A DNA stretch of 64,000 nucleotides from Diphasiastrum complanatum (taxonomy: Eukaryota; Streptophyta; Lycopodiopsida; Lycopodiales; Lycopodiaceae): positions 13,484,049 to 13,548,048 of the forward strand of contig CM055095.1 in NCBI GenBank assembly GCA_029204225.1. The letters run 5' to 3'. Position 1 is the stretch's first letter. Every line of letters starts with the position of its first letter. Shown in pieces: positions 10,480-21,950 of this stretch. The notes under the pieces are model-generated. The model was not told where the DNA came from. It made no database searches and was given only the letters and a program-made list of their open reading frames with translations. Position numbers and translations under genes: made by a program.

Positions 10480-11219
10480 GAGATAGGCAGGGAGAGCAGA
10501 TTGCGCTAGCGTTCCTTCACGTCAGCAACACGCGTTCATTCCTTTTCAAAACAACCGCTGCTAATTAGTATCTAAATTGCATCTTGATAACGGTTCCAAA
10601 AACACATCGGCATCGACGCAGCAGTACTTTCCGGTGTTCTGGCCTCGCCACTTCTGCAAAAGATCCAACTGTGATTATCTAACCGCAATTGGTACATCCA
10701 CAACAAAGCACAAATAAAAGCGTATACTATCATTTTGAGGGCGGCATCTGTTTCCGAACAGGATAATCGCGTCAATCTGTTCCTTAAACTTCCAATATAT
10801 AACCCTTACCATTTAACTGCTACTCGGGAAGGCCATACTCACGGAACAGACCCTAAGAAAACAAAACCGCGCGTTAATAAGACAAAACCTAAGCCTCACA
10901 ATGGTGATGGCAATAGCAAAAATGCAACGAGCTTCACGCCTGGTGATGGTGATGGTGATGGTGATGGTGTTTATGGCTGGCAGATCCAGCCACGCAGCTA
11001 GGGATGCGAGAGCGAGGGTTTGTGATGGAGCAGCAGGCCAAAGCGCCGCAGAAGCACTGAAAGTCGGTTGTGTGTGCAGATCAAGGCAAGGGCATAATCT
11101 CTTTGGGATGGCACATGCAAGGGCAAGGGCAGGTCTCTGTGTCATAGCTTTCAAGCATAGTCCACCCTTGGATAAACACGGGCTGCCGTGTCACAATATA
11201 AGGTGAGAATTAAGAAATA
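10480..11219. other. Upstream side of the LUC7 exon; GATGGT repeat
   Basis: This holds the probable 5' untranslated and promoter side of the LUC7 exon. It also has a short (GATGGT)n run at 10941-10969. No other coding region is supported. Confidence 0.45.
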
Positions 11220-11409
11220 GCTTATATATATATATATACTACCTAAGTGTGCTTGTCCATGGTGGGGCCCGATGGTGGGTGGGTGTGTGTGTCGGTGCGC
11301 ATGTGACGCAGAGAGAGAGAGAGAGTGTGTGTGCGCGCGCACCCTCCCTACGGCCCCTCCTCGCGCGGCCTCCTCGTGTGCCCTCCCTTAGAGCGAGAGT
11401 GTGTGTGTA

Positions 11410-11446
<37 letters not shown>

Positions 11447-11689
11447 AGGCTTGACATAGGGGAAGTAGGCATAGTGAGAAATAGAGGAGAGTGGTGAGAG
11501 AGAGTATATGTGCCATAAGGGGGAGTAGGCATGACGACATAGGGAGAGAAAGAGTGGCGTGGTGAGTGAGTGAGTGAGTGGGGAGTGTAAGTGTGACGGT
11601 AGGCTATAGGTATGTCTACACTCTCTCTCTAAAATAATTATAATTATGTAGACTAGCGAAGTGTGTCCGTCAATGGCAGGCGGCCGATG

Positions 11690-11754
<65 letters not shown>

Positions 11755-11995
11755 CCCTACGCCCCCTCCCTTGCTTGCCTCCTTGCCTGCACGCCTCTTT
11801 ACGCCCTCCCTACACACAGAAAAGAGGGAAAGAGAGAAGAGAAAGAGAGGAGAGTGGTGAATGTAGGTGAGTGGTGAGTGAGGGAGATTGTAGGTGTGAC
11901 AGTAGGCTATATATAGGTATGTCTACAATCTCTCTCTAAAATAGTTTTAATTATATGGACTAGCGAAGTGTGCCCACTATGGCAGGTGGCTGAAG

Positions 11996-12042
<47 letters not shown>

Positions 12043-12063
12043 CACGGCGGAGAGAGAGAGAGT
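11220..12063. repeat. Microsatellite-rich higher-order tandem block
   Basis: Perfect or near-perfect tracts include TA (11224-11238), GT followed by GA (11398-11443), GAGT (about 11562-11582), GA (11693-11749) and GT (11999-12039). These tracts sit in a larger repeated unit of about 300-400 bases. The words GGTATGTCTACA, CTCTCTCTAAAATA, ACTAGCGAAGTGTG and GGCAGG are found at about 11610-11690 and again at 11910-11990. A more diverged copy (CTAAGTGTGCTTGTCC) lies at 11245-11275. CCCTCCCTACG blocks follow at 11341 and 11751. Confidence 0.7.
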
Positions 12064-12711
12064 AACAAGATATCACGTAGTCCATCTTGACAAGTCAAGA
12101 CCGAACCCTTCAATTTATAGCATAACAAGTTAAAATATAGCTGTATAAAGTCTTACAGTGCAGAGTACCATAAAGCGGAGCAATTTTTAGGACACCCTAG
12201 GGGGCAGAAAACCAATTTTTGCAAGTCTCAAGGTTTAAACTTAGACTTAAAAAAGTATGCAAAAGTCAATGTCAAGATTCTAAAAAGAACTTGCATTCTA
12301 TATTGAGACTTGAAATTCCTAGTCCCATAAGTAAATGTGGAAACGACACTAAAGAAAAGCCCTTTCTATGTAATTTCTATCCTTAATGTATGAGAGCTAA
12401 GTGCTGCCATTTGGGTCCACTTTTGCTAATTTTGGTGTTTGGCTAAATTTAGTGTGACTTTGTGTAGTATGCATATTTGCTTAAGTTCTTGCTATTTTAG
12501 CCCCATTTTAGCATAAGTGCTTCATCTTTGAGTGTTTCTATTTCTAGTTAAGCTTGTAGAGTGTGGTTAAAAAGAGTAGATTGGATGTTAGAGTGAGAGT
12601 GGGTGGAAGTGTGTGTGTGTGTGAGTGTGTTGGAAGAGAATGTGAGAGAAGTGAGAGAGATAGAGTTAATGGTTAGCTTATCTTGGTGATGTTTTGGTTG
12701 GAATGCTATTT
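12064..12711. other. Probable U3 side of the 5' LTR of gypsy element C; boundary unresolved
   Basis: No gene is visible. The 5' LTR of element C must start within or near this interval, but its left end cannot be fixed because the matching part of the 3' LTR is missing. A TGTATGAGAG at about 12390 is one possible start. Confidence 0.35.
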
Positions 12712-12843
12712 GTTTGCAAGTAGAAGTAGATGTTAACACTCTTTGTTTTGCGAGCATCTTCACGGCTCCTAGGTTCGAGCATGCTTCCCATGCTACAAAC
12801 GACTTAGGAGGAGAAAGTAGAAACCTTTTACTTCTTGACAACA
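12712..12843 (+). repeat. 5' LTR end of element C (part matching the 3' LTR)
   Basis: 132 bases, starting GTTTGCAAGTAG and ending CTTCTTGACAACA, are repeated at 21928-22059 with about six substitutions and no length change. The full LTR probably extends further left. It ends CA directly before the PBS. Confidence 0.85.
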
Positions 12844-12844
12844 T

Positions 12845-12862
12845 TGGCGCCGTTGCCGGGGA
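12845..12862 (+). promoter_or_regulatory. Primer binding site, tRNA-Asp type
   Basis: TGGCGCCGTTGCCGGGGA follows the LTR end with one base between. This word is the hallmark primer site of plant Athila and Tat elements, complementary to the 3' end of tRNA-Asp. Confidence 0.93.
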
Positions 12863-12865
12863 GCC

Positions 12866-14401
12866 AAATGCTTGCTAACTTTTGTTGTTTTTCATTTTTT
12901 TTTTCTGCTTGCTTTGTTGTAGGGACTGGTCACTAGTTTTTAGTGGTTACTTTGCAAATTTTTTATGACTGTTATGCTTGTGGTTTGGGTGTTTTGAGCA
13001 TATGTATGTGAGGAACTATCATGAAACTATCATTCCCCCACAAGACAATGCAAAAAAATAGCCTTCAAACTAATTTTTAAACCATCATGAATCTGCCTCC
13101 CCAAATCTGACTGCGGCAACTTCACAAAACTGCCAAACAGGGCCTTCAATCCCCAACTGATGTTTGGAGGCCTAAATCTTGACAACTTGCCTCACCCTCT
13201 TAATTGAAGATAAAACAGAGAATGAACTACCATCTATCAGAGGGGCGAGCCTAAACAGTAATATCTGCAGATTTTACGAAAAAAAAACTCCCTGGACCTG
13301 TTTTAGTTTCCCAAAACTCCAAAACTACTCATCTTGGCTTGCCTAGCTCAAATTAGAGATACAATTACTTGCTGAAGATTGTATCAAAAGGGCGAGCCAA
13401 GAGCTTGCACCATTGTCGAGATATCTAACTTCAAAGTTTTTGAGAAACTTGCCTCTACAGCCTCAGTAAAAACCCATCTTGGCTCGCCTCCATTGATAGA
13501 TCTCATTGAGCCCAGTACATTGTCCAGAGGGCGAGCCAAGAGCCCAAGTACTCATCATTCTAGATTGAAAAGTGTGAAAATCCTGATTTTTTACATTTTC
13601 TGGGATCCCAAACAACCTGCCAACTGGGATTCAAGAATTCATAAATCCCAAAGTGTCATATCTCATTGTTCCCTCAAGGTCTTGGTTCGCCTATTTGCAG
13701 ATGGCATCCTCTTGTGAAGAAGCTAATTTGAGTCAGGAGAACCAAGATACCCATAGGATTGGCCAGATCCAGAGAAAATCCAAATTTTACTATTTTTGGC
13801 CTACAGACTTCAATTTTGGATATTTTGACTCGTCTCTTTCAGATCTGAGAGATCTAATACATGTGTTGATATCCCTAGAAGGGCGAGCCATACCTCCCAA
13901 AGGATCCATAGATTTGGACTTTTTTCACTCCTAGCTTCAATCCCCAATTCTCCAAATTCCCATATTCACGTTTCCCATTCCCATCTTAAATCCCCAGATT
14001 TGCTTCCCTCATTCACTCTCCGACAATCCCCAAATCCACATGTCTTGAGACTTGTTACAAATCCCAGATCTGCATTCCCCAAATTCCAGCACCCAAATTC
14101 TGGGATCCCAAAAATCCTAGAATCCCCATTTCCACCTCCCCATATCTCATTCCCCAATTCCATATTCCAAAACTTACATTCGTACATTCCCAATTTCACA
14201 TTCCCAAAATTTGAATTCTTGGATTCCCAAACAAGATACTTTTCTCAACTGAGAACTTAGACAAGATCTTTTGTTTGGATGCAACTAAGATCAGATTGAA
14301 AGACTAAATCTAGGATCTCGAGAGAGGAAGAAAGTTCACTTGGAGACCAAGAACCATCAACTAGTCATCCCCAACCCCAGAATCTCCAAGAGTAGTTCGA
14401 C
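12866..14401 (+). other. Non-coding leader of element C with repeated GGCGAGCCAAGA motif
   Basis: Untranslated leader between the PBS and the gag ATG. It repeats a short word in both orientations: GGGCGAGCC at 13243, 13390, 13528 and 13880, and the complement TCTTGGCTCGCC or close variants at 13332, 13478 and 13681. The 13930-14240 part is rich in CCCCAAATTCCC-like words. No reading frame is convincing. Confidence 0.6.
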
Positions 14402-15900
14402 ATGGCTGCCAATAATCCAAACCAACCTCAAGAGAATCCAGTACCACCTGAGGCACCAGGAGCCCAAAGGATCCCCAACCCGTTAGCCTTTGCTGTACCA
14501 TTATCAGGAGCCATTCCACATAATTGACGAGCTCCTAGACTCGATCTGCCACGATATGATGGTACTACTGACCCAGCACGCTACCTTCAGATTTATGAGG
14601 AAGCATGTGAAGTCTATGGAGAGACAACTCCGGAAAAAAAAACTCCGACTCTTTAGTATGACCCTCATTGATGCCGCTCACGAGTGGTATTTCACCCTTG
14701 AGCGTCACGAATGAAACGAGTGGAAATCACTCAAGGACTCCTTCGTTAAGAGTACAAATCATCCAGATTCCTTGAAAGCCCATTTTTATTGCTTAGTAAG
14801 ATCAAAATGAGAAAGGATGAGAGGTACGCGATTGCATCGAACGACTCAAACGTCTTAAGACTAAATGCCCTGCCCACTTAGCACCTGATCAGGCCGTGCT
14901 CATATGGTTCATGGCTGGCCTCCCAAAATCTATCTGGCGTGAACTTAGACCTCCAGAATCCTATGCTACCTTACGTGATGCTATGGATGACGCCATCCGT
15001 GAAGAGGATGAAGGCTCCAATGAAGAATACAAACTCCAACATTCTCGAGCCATTGTCTCTGACCAAAGCCATAGATCTCAAGGTGAAGTATCCTCTGCCG
15101 ATGTTGCCACACAATTGTTGTTACAACAACTTGAAACCATGAATAAAACCCACCAGGCACAGATGGATAAGATATCCAAAGATTTTGAACAAAAATTGAA
15201 AAATACCACACCACAAGGGCCTATTGTCAACTAATTTCCCAAGCGTGATAATGTTTTGTGTCCCACATGTCAACAAAATCACACGCCGAACGAATGTCCA
15301 CATAATAGACAGATAGCCCAAAGGTTTTGCTTCTTTTGCAACACCAACAATCATGATACATCTACTTGTATCTACAATCCATGAATACAAGTCGTTGCAC
15401 GACAATACCAATGGAGGATGCAAAAACAGGGTCCCCAAATTACAAGTTACCGAAGGCCCACATTCCAACAAGCACCCCAACAACGCTTAGCGCTACCTGG
15501 ACCGAATAACGCAGCGCCACCCTTAGTAGTGCGACAGCCTGGGCCTCAGATGAACCGTCAAATCATTTCAGCAAACCTTGCTACCACAAGTCATGATCCT
15601 CAACCTCAACTAGAGTTCAGCCTTGAGAATGTCTATATGTCTGAGGATCAAGGGTTCCCCTGTTTTTACTCAGATGGAACTGAAGCTTCTATTTATCCTT
15701 TATTTACCAACGTTTCTATGGAAATAGAGCACCTATCCAATGTTATGGCTCTGGAGAGAACCATCGCATCGCCAAGTGCCCATATAAAGGCACCTACACA
15801 CCAATCTGTAGGGAATGTGGCCATGGCCATTGCTATAAAGATTGCCCATCCCGACCAGTAGAGCTGCAAGTTGATGCACCTGTCAACCTTGCAACTATTG
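14402..15900 (+). pseudogene. gag of element C, broken, with zinc fingers
   Basis: The ATG at 14402 opens MAANNPNQPQENPVPP. A TGA soon interrupts it, after which the capsid words LPRYDGTTDPARYLQIYEEA and LRLFSMTLIDAAHEWYFTLE identify a Retrotrans_gag domain. A nine-A run near 14634-14643 holds a frameshift. 14896 onward gives the capsid end (WFMAGLPKSIWRELRP). 15262 onward has zinc-finger words CPTCQQNHTPNEC and CFFCNTNNHDTSTC (CX2CX4HX4C), and a further C/H-rich block CRECGHGHCYKDC lies at about 15812. At least three stops and two frameshifts make it non-functional. Gag would package element RNA. Confidence 0.85.
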
Positions 15901-16390
15901 TACACAATAGGAGAGCAAAATCCACAAAACTAGAAGCCCCTGTCTACATTCAGACATGTGCCCCCAACACTTGAAAGAGTCCCCAATGGTACAGAGAATT
16001 TTGAATGAGGAGCATAGTCAACCCCATACTATAAGCCACTACACTAAATCCACTGGACCAGGTGAGTATCCCAACCCACAAAAAGAAAAAGATCGTTATA
16101 TCAAGGTAAAAAAAGTGGATCCAAGAGGAGCAAGCTAAGGCCCCTATTGGTGATCTCAATCGGCCAATAGAACCTATGGATTCGCATGTACACTCGAACA
16201 AAGCTGTGAATGCTCCTACCTCAGCCATGAACCAGGAATGGCTTTTCCAACCTGAGTTTGATGAAGGAGCCTTTGCCTCCCTAGAACCAGAAGGGAGTGG
16301 GACTGAAGCCTTAACTACTTTATTGTCCAGTCATGTCACCCTGCTCTTAGGTGATGTTTTGAAGATAAAAATACACCTACAGGACCCTCC

Positions 16391-16978
16391 ATGAATGGAG
16401 AGAGTGATGATGACCAGTTCGTAATGGCCATTGGTGCTACTTGGGAAAATGAGAAAAGTAATGTTACCCTACCTGTTCAGCACAAGAACCTCTCTTCAGT
16501 AGCTGTTGTTATTGACGGTGGACATATATCAAGAGTGGGGGCTGAGTGCCTTAAAGCCCACAGGTTTTTCTATAAAACTTAATGATCAGAGCTGTGTCAA
16601 ACCCATGGGAATTGTCAAAAATGTACATGTGAAGGTCGTTGATCTTCGTTTTGTCATTAACTTCACAGTCTTAGATCTTCCAAAAACAAGCTCATCTTAC
16701 TGACTCTATTAGGAAGACCCTGGCTAAAGTTAGCCAAAGTACGCCATGACTGGGGTACAGATCGTAACACATTGGAGAATCAGGATCGAGCCGTGAGAGT
16801 CGATCCAAATACCTGGACCATTAAGCCTGCGAGCCCGTTAGAAGAAACGACTTCGTCCACTACCGATCACACGATCGATCGAAATCTAAAGAAGCGCTAC
16901 AAGCCATTGGGAATCCATCGAGATTCTGATACTGATATTATCAATTGGATTGATGCTCTACTACAGTCAATTGTATGA
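16391..16978 (+). pseudogene. Protease and linker region of element C
   Basis: Across two frames the sequence gives ATWENEKSNVTLPVQHK and VVIDGGHISRVG, corresponding to the aspartic protease active site (element B has IVDGGSGVNLI at this position). DHTIDRN and DTDIINWIDALL follow, matching the linker that precedes RT in element B. The protease normally cleaves Gag-Pol. After 16978 the RT core that should follow is absent, and the sequence jumps to the segment just before RNase H. Confidence 0.72.
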
Positions 16979-17166
16979 GCTCCATAAAAGGATCCATCTC
17001 CCTACTCCGAGAAGCCAATCAAGACTCAAAACTTGCAAACCAAAAGCCTGTCACCCTTGATGATGAGATCGAAATCGTGGTAAACATGATCGAACTATCA
17101 TGGCTTCCATTAGAACCACCCCTAGAACCTTGTGAGATAAGATCAAAGTAATAATTGAGATGACCC

Positions 17167-17662
17167 TGTCCAAAACAATGCGTGATGTCTATACCTTTAT
17201 GGGGCATGCCAATTACTATAGATGTTTTATATTACTATTTGCATTATTGGCCTTGCCACTCTACCGCCTCACTGTTGAACCTAAGTGAACAGAGGAATCC
17301 CTAGCCGCCTTCGAGAAGATTAAGCAAGCCTTGGTCACCGCCCCAATCCTACGGTCTCCAAATTGGAGCATCGAATTTCACGTGCACACGGATGCATCTA
17401 AGTATGCAATAGGGATCGTGTTGACCCAACCAGGTGAGAAAAAGAAAGATTTTCCCATCCGCTTCGTGAGTCGTCAGCTCATTGAAGCCGAAGTTAACTA
17501 CACTACCACCGAATGGGAGGCCCTTGCTATGATTAAAGCATTAAGAAATTTCGACATTACCTTTTGGCCAACCCTTTCGCCTTTTATGTTGACCATCAAC
17601 CATTGTTATATTTGGGAGTTGATGATGAACTCCCGGATGCTCATATTTTTTATGCTGATGTA
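17167..17662 (+). pseudogene. RNase H remnant of element C
   Basis: Begins with the RT thumb/connection words VYTFMGHANYYR, typical of gypsy elements just before RNase H. Then come APILRSPNW, FHVHTDASKYAIG (first catalytic Asp), LTQPGEKKKDFPIRFVSRQL and NYTTTEWEALAMIKALRNF. The next expected block (TDHQPLLYL) is corrupted to a readable CQP-like trace and then lost. The frame is broken at 17287 (TGA). Confidence 0.82.
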
Positions 17663-17859
17663 GTTCTAGAATGGGCTGCCAATATAGTTGAGTATCTTGT
17701 GAGGGGACGACCTATCCTTCACTACCTTCCGTAGATCAATGAAAGTTGATAATAAAAGCTTCCCTGTATAGCTTAATAGCCGGACAACTTTATCGAATGG
17801 GAATAGACCATATCCCTCGAAGATGCCTACTAGACCATGAAATATGACCTATTATTAGT

Positions 17860-18930
17860 ACAACTCATGAAGGAATTGGTGGTGGTCACTTGGCCGCTGA
17901 CGCTACTACTCGAAAGGTCCTCCAAGAAGGATTTTGGTGGCCTACCCTACACCGTGATGTTGCAACCTTTGTGAAACACTGTGATGTGTGCCAAAGAGCC
18001 ACAAAACCGAAAATATCTAGGTTTATGCCTTTAAAGCCTATCATAGTAGAAAATCCTTTCGAAAAATGGGGCATAGATTATGTTGGTCCCATCCACCCAG
18101 CCGCTAGAGGAAGTCAAGCCCGATATATTATAGTGGCGATAGATTATTTTACAAAGTGGGTAGTAGCGAAGGCCGTTAGAGTAGCCAATGCAGCCAACAC
18201 AACTAAGTTTCTCTATGAGAACATCATCACGTGCTTCGGATGCCCTTTAGAACTTGTGAGTGATCGCGGAACTCACTTCCTGAATGAAACAATACGAGTA
18301 CTCCTAGCTGAATTCCTTGTGGTTCATCACAAGAGTACGCCTTATTATCTCTGATGTAATGGATAGGCCGAATCTTCCAACAAGATTTTGTGCAATATTA
18401 TCACAAAGACCGTGGAAGCCAGTAGGTCCGATTGGGAGCATAAACTCCAAGCAGCTTTATGGGCGTTTCGAACAACCTATAAGCTTGCCACTAGCCATAC
18501 CCCATTTCAACTGGTCTATGGACTCGAGGCTGTAATGCCTGCTGAGTTCATTGTCCCTAGCCTAAGAGTGGCCGTGACGGAACGATTAGACACAAGTAAG
18601 TCTACCCAACGTCGATTAGGCTTACTGATGAATTTATGCGAAACTCGAACCATTGCCTTGCATGCATTGCACACCGAAAAGAAACGCCGCAAGGCCTGAC
18701 ATGACCATGTCCTAAAACAAAAGGACTTACACAAACGTGGCCTAGCATTGATGTATCATAGCAAGGTCACGAAAGGCAAATGGAAATTTTCCGGCCTCGA
18801 ACCCTACCAAGTAATGAAAATATTTGAGAATGGCACAGTTCAATTGGCCACACTGGAGGGTGACCTTTTACCCACCTTGGTAAATGGTAGTTGGCTAAGG
18901 TGTATTACCACTTACCTCCCACTGTATAAA
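17860..18930 (+). pseudogene. Integrase of element C
   Basis: Gypsy-type integrase. The H2C2 zinc site is GGGHLAADAT ... FVKHCDVCQRA, and the catalytic core has WGIDYVGPIHPAARGSQARYI, DYFTKWV, VSDRGTHFLNETI and FLVVHHKSTPYY. A TGA at about 18352 interrupts just before the NGQAESSNK block, which continues in another frame. The C-terminal part includes WAFRTTYKLATSHTPFQLVYG, and 18748-18915 carries the end region (YQVMKIFENGTVQLATLEG). Integrase would insert the element DNA into the chromosome. No chromodomain is visible, as expected for Athila/Tat elements. Confidence 0.87.
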
Positions 18931-20142
18931 CTTCATCATTTTTTGTATGATTATTTTTTGCTTTTCTTTGCATTTTCCCAGTTGTTTATGAACGGTTCTT
19001 CTATTTGTCCGTCTCTTTGTGATACAATGTACAGGGAGTGGTGTTACATGTAGAGAGTAGAGTATCGCTAGGGACGAAAAAACAATCTACATGGTTCATG
19101 GAGTTAGTACAGGTTACAGGTAAGGACGTTGAAGGCCACCATATATAGTACTATGCAACAAAGTGAATCGACAGTGGGTAAGAATAAAAAATAAAAAAAC
19201 TTTGAACTCAGTGCCAAAATTAGTGCAAGTGAAGGAAATACCATTTGCCAATGATCAGAACAGTTCCAAACCCTTCACTATTCAGCCAAGTAGAACAGCA
19301 CAAGTCACTAGCGGAGACAAAAACCTCAATATCTCTCTCAATTTTTATTGTCTTGGTTCTCCTATTTGACCATGGCTAGAAAACATCTTGATAAGTCTAA
19401 ATTGAGTCAGGGGATCCACGAACCCTAAATCACAGCCTTGTAGGCCAAAAATAGTAAAAATCATTTAAACCCAGGCTTGTCTTTTTGAGATGTTGGCTCG
19501 CCCTCTTCACAATAGACTCCTCATATTATGCTCTATCAACAATGAGTGAGGCGAACCAAGACTCTTAGCCAGTTTTTGTTGGGGACCCATTCTTCAAAAA
19601 TCACTAAACAAGCTCCCCACACGTGTGAAAATGATATCATGGTTTGCCCCCTTGATATTTTGCATATCTTTTTTTATGCTCAAACTACTGTCCAATCGGC
19701 GAGCCAGGATCCCCAGCCAAACTCCCAAAAATAGAGATTTAGTGATTTTTTGAGTTGAACTAAGTTTTTTGGCCATTTTTAGCATTGTTTTGGATCGCCA
19801 CACGTGTGAATGACCTGATCTTGGTTCGCCTATGTCACCATTGATCTTAGAATGTCCTTTTTAGTCAATTTGATATCTAACATCTTGGTTCCCCAAATTT
19901 GGAGGGGGGGGGTCTATATAAGGAGGTGGGATCCATTCAAAACTCACACTTGCTAGAGACATGCTGCCGAAATTTTCTAGAAATTTTTCAGCATCCCCAA
20001 AGCACAATCCAGCAGTCATAAAGGTCATCCATTCATTCTCAAAGCTCACCTGCTATATTTAGCAACTTTTATTGCTCCTTTTCACTTTTGAACTTACTAT
20101 TTTAGGAAATTTAAGCACTTTTTGGACTTAAAACTTGCCAAG
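18931..20142 (+). other. Spacer between pol and the extra ORF of element C
   Basis: Non-coding. It repeats the leader motif: TTGGCTCGCCCTC at 19493, AGGCGAACCAAGA at 19549, CGGCGAGCCAGG at about 19698, TCTTGGTTCGCC at 19819 and TCTTGGTTCCCC at 19883. A TATATAAGG box lies at 19915-19923, about 220 bases before the ATG of the extra ORF. Confidence 0.55.
19915..19923 (+). promoter_or_regulatory. TATA-like box upstream of the extra ORF
   Basis: TATATAAGG followed by AGGTGGGATCC, located between pol and the extra ORF and outside the LTRs. It could be an internal promoter for the third ORF, or a chance match. There is no transcript evidence here. Confidence 0.35.
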
Positions 20143-21950
20143 ATGGTGAAGGAGGATAAGGATAAAGGAAAAGCCATAATCGATCCTACACAATTTAGTC
20201 AAAAAGCTCAAGCTCACACAAGAGTTGGACCCATATTTCATTGTGGAAGAAGAAGATCTCACTCCACACGCATCAGATGACGAAATGATGGAGGAAAAGC
20301 CGACCATACCAGAACTCCTCCCGGTGGCACGAAAATGGTGGAAATCAGGGGAGCCCCTATTGAAGACCTGCGGATTTCAAGACTATTCTTCTCCTGTATG
20401 CCAATTCACGATCATTGTGGAATATGCATTATGCACAATCGTTCAGGATATTCCGAGCTTCAAGTACAGGCTGAACCAAGTGACACACACCGTCTCATTT
20501 GCCACAGAAGCTCTTATAGCAATTGGCATTCCTGACGGGCCAAGGCGCATGTCCACACACAAGACAAGGGCCGTGAAAGTCGAAAAGTATATGGACATTA
20601 CTAAAAAGACATGGCACACGAATGATGGCCTATTACTTGAAGCCATCGTTGATGAAGTTCTTCAAGGAGCTGCTACCTTCGTAGTCAACTTTTTTGAGGC
20701 GGCAAGGTCAAGAAAGGCTCGCATTTCAATGACCTTTTTTATGTACCTACTAGCTGCTATTACTGAGCCAGATGGATACAACTACAGTTGGGCTCACCTA
20801 GTCCAAGAAATTTTTTTAAGGCCCTTCTCTCTCCAAAGAGGCAGACTGTGGTGGGACCACTTCTCACTCAACTAGCAATACACCAAGCGGGCGACCTAAT
20901 TGACCCTTGAACGGACTTTCCAGCAGAATCTCCCATTGAGGCCACGTCTTTTAAGACAAAATCTAAGAAGTCCACGCCAGAGGATAAGGATTGGAAGCAA
21001 GCAGTCCAACACCTTTCAGCACAAGTAGTAGTCCAAGCCGCACCCAACTCGCCCAAACATCATTTTGCCATGCAATTGAAATCCATACTCATGGATGAAG
21101 CAGCATCACCACCAACAGCAACGGCTATTCCAACTAGCCCTTCAAGGCAGAGCAGCCGACTCCAGGAGCTACTCAAGCGGAAGCCATCTTTTAAGCTTCC
21201 CCCTCTACCCCAAATTCCAACAGAGATCAACTCACCACCAACGCACACAACTATCGAAGATCAGCCTAAAGATACCATGGTAGCAGATACCGCCCAAAGA
21301 GGCTCCAGACACTCAAGGAGAAGAGATTATCATTCTTGATCAAGGAGAAGGGTCGCCCACGCACACTTATGCGGGATACCATGATGGAACTGACTCCCCC
21401 AATGTGTACGATAAAAATCTGCCTCAGAACGTAGAAGCTGAAGCAGCCCCATCTATAGCCATCCACACGATCCCAGATTTTGGCAAGCCACCAGAGGAGG
21501 TTGATGTCCCAACGGCCAGTGCACTTTCTCATGCGCACGGTCTACTCAAGGATCTCAACTGGTTGTTGCAAGATCGACTCCACCACCATCGCCGAGCTGA
21601 GTCAGCAATGAAAGCTAAACAGGACCTTGAGCTCCACAACCAACAATTGCAACAAGAAGTTGATCACGCAAGGAAGCATATGGCCACGATGCAACAAGAA
21701 ATGGATGCAATGTGTTCTAGCATCCAATCACACCAACAGCTGGCCTCAACATTGCAACAGGAACGGAAACACCATAACGCCCAACTTTAGGCAGAAAAGC
21801 AACGGACCTCACGCCAAATCAATATAACTCTTGGAAAAGAAGCGGTCATCAAAACCTGGAAAAAAATGTGCGACGACCAAAAACAAATGATTGATTTCTA
21901 TCTTTCAGTTCCACCTCAATCAAATTCGTTTGCAAGTAGAAGTAGATGTT
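20143..21950 (+). pseudogene. Extra third ORF of element C, function unknown
   Basis: The ATG at 20143 gives MVKEDKDKGKAIIDP. A one-base shift near 20220 moves to the frame that runs to 20875. That 217-residue part has the pattern SFAT-x2-L-x3-G-x-P-x-GP and later W-x-N-DG-x3-EAI. A proline-rich linker follows (about 21070-21340), then a Gln/His-rich coiled coil (about 21500-21790, for example LELHNQQLQQEVDHARKHM). The frame runs into the 3' LTR. I do not recognise a known family. The N-terminal part resembles the third ORF of minus-strand element A (27884-28438), and both have a downstream coiled coil. Its position is that of the env-like or third ORF of Athila/Tat elements, but no signal peptide or membrane span is evident. 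Confidence 0.65.

Noticed and set aside
10941..10969. Asp/Gly-rich peptide
   Set aside because: It is produced by a (GATGGT)n simple repeat in a frame without other support.
11661..11870. Arg/Glu-repeat reading frames
   Set aside because: They are translations of a (GA)n microsatellite and have no flanking domain.
12380..12400. Exact left end of the 5' LTR of element C at TGTATGAGAG
   Set aside because: The flanking bases do not give a convincing target-site duplication with those after 22059.
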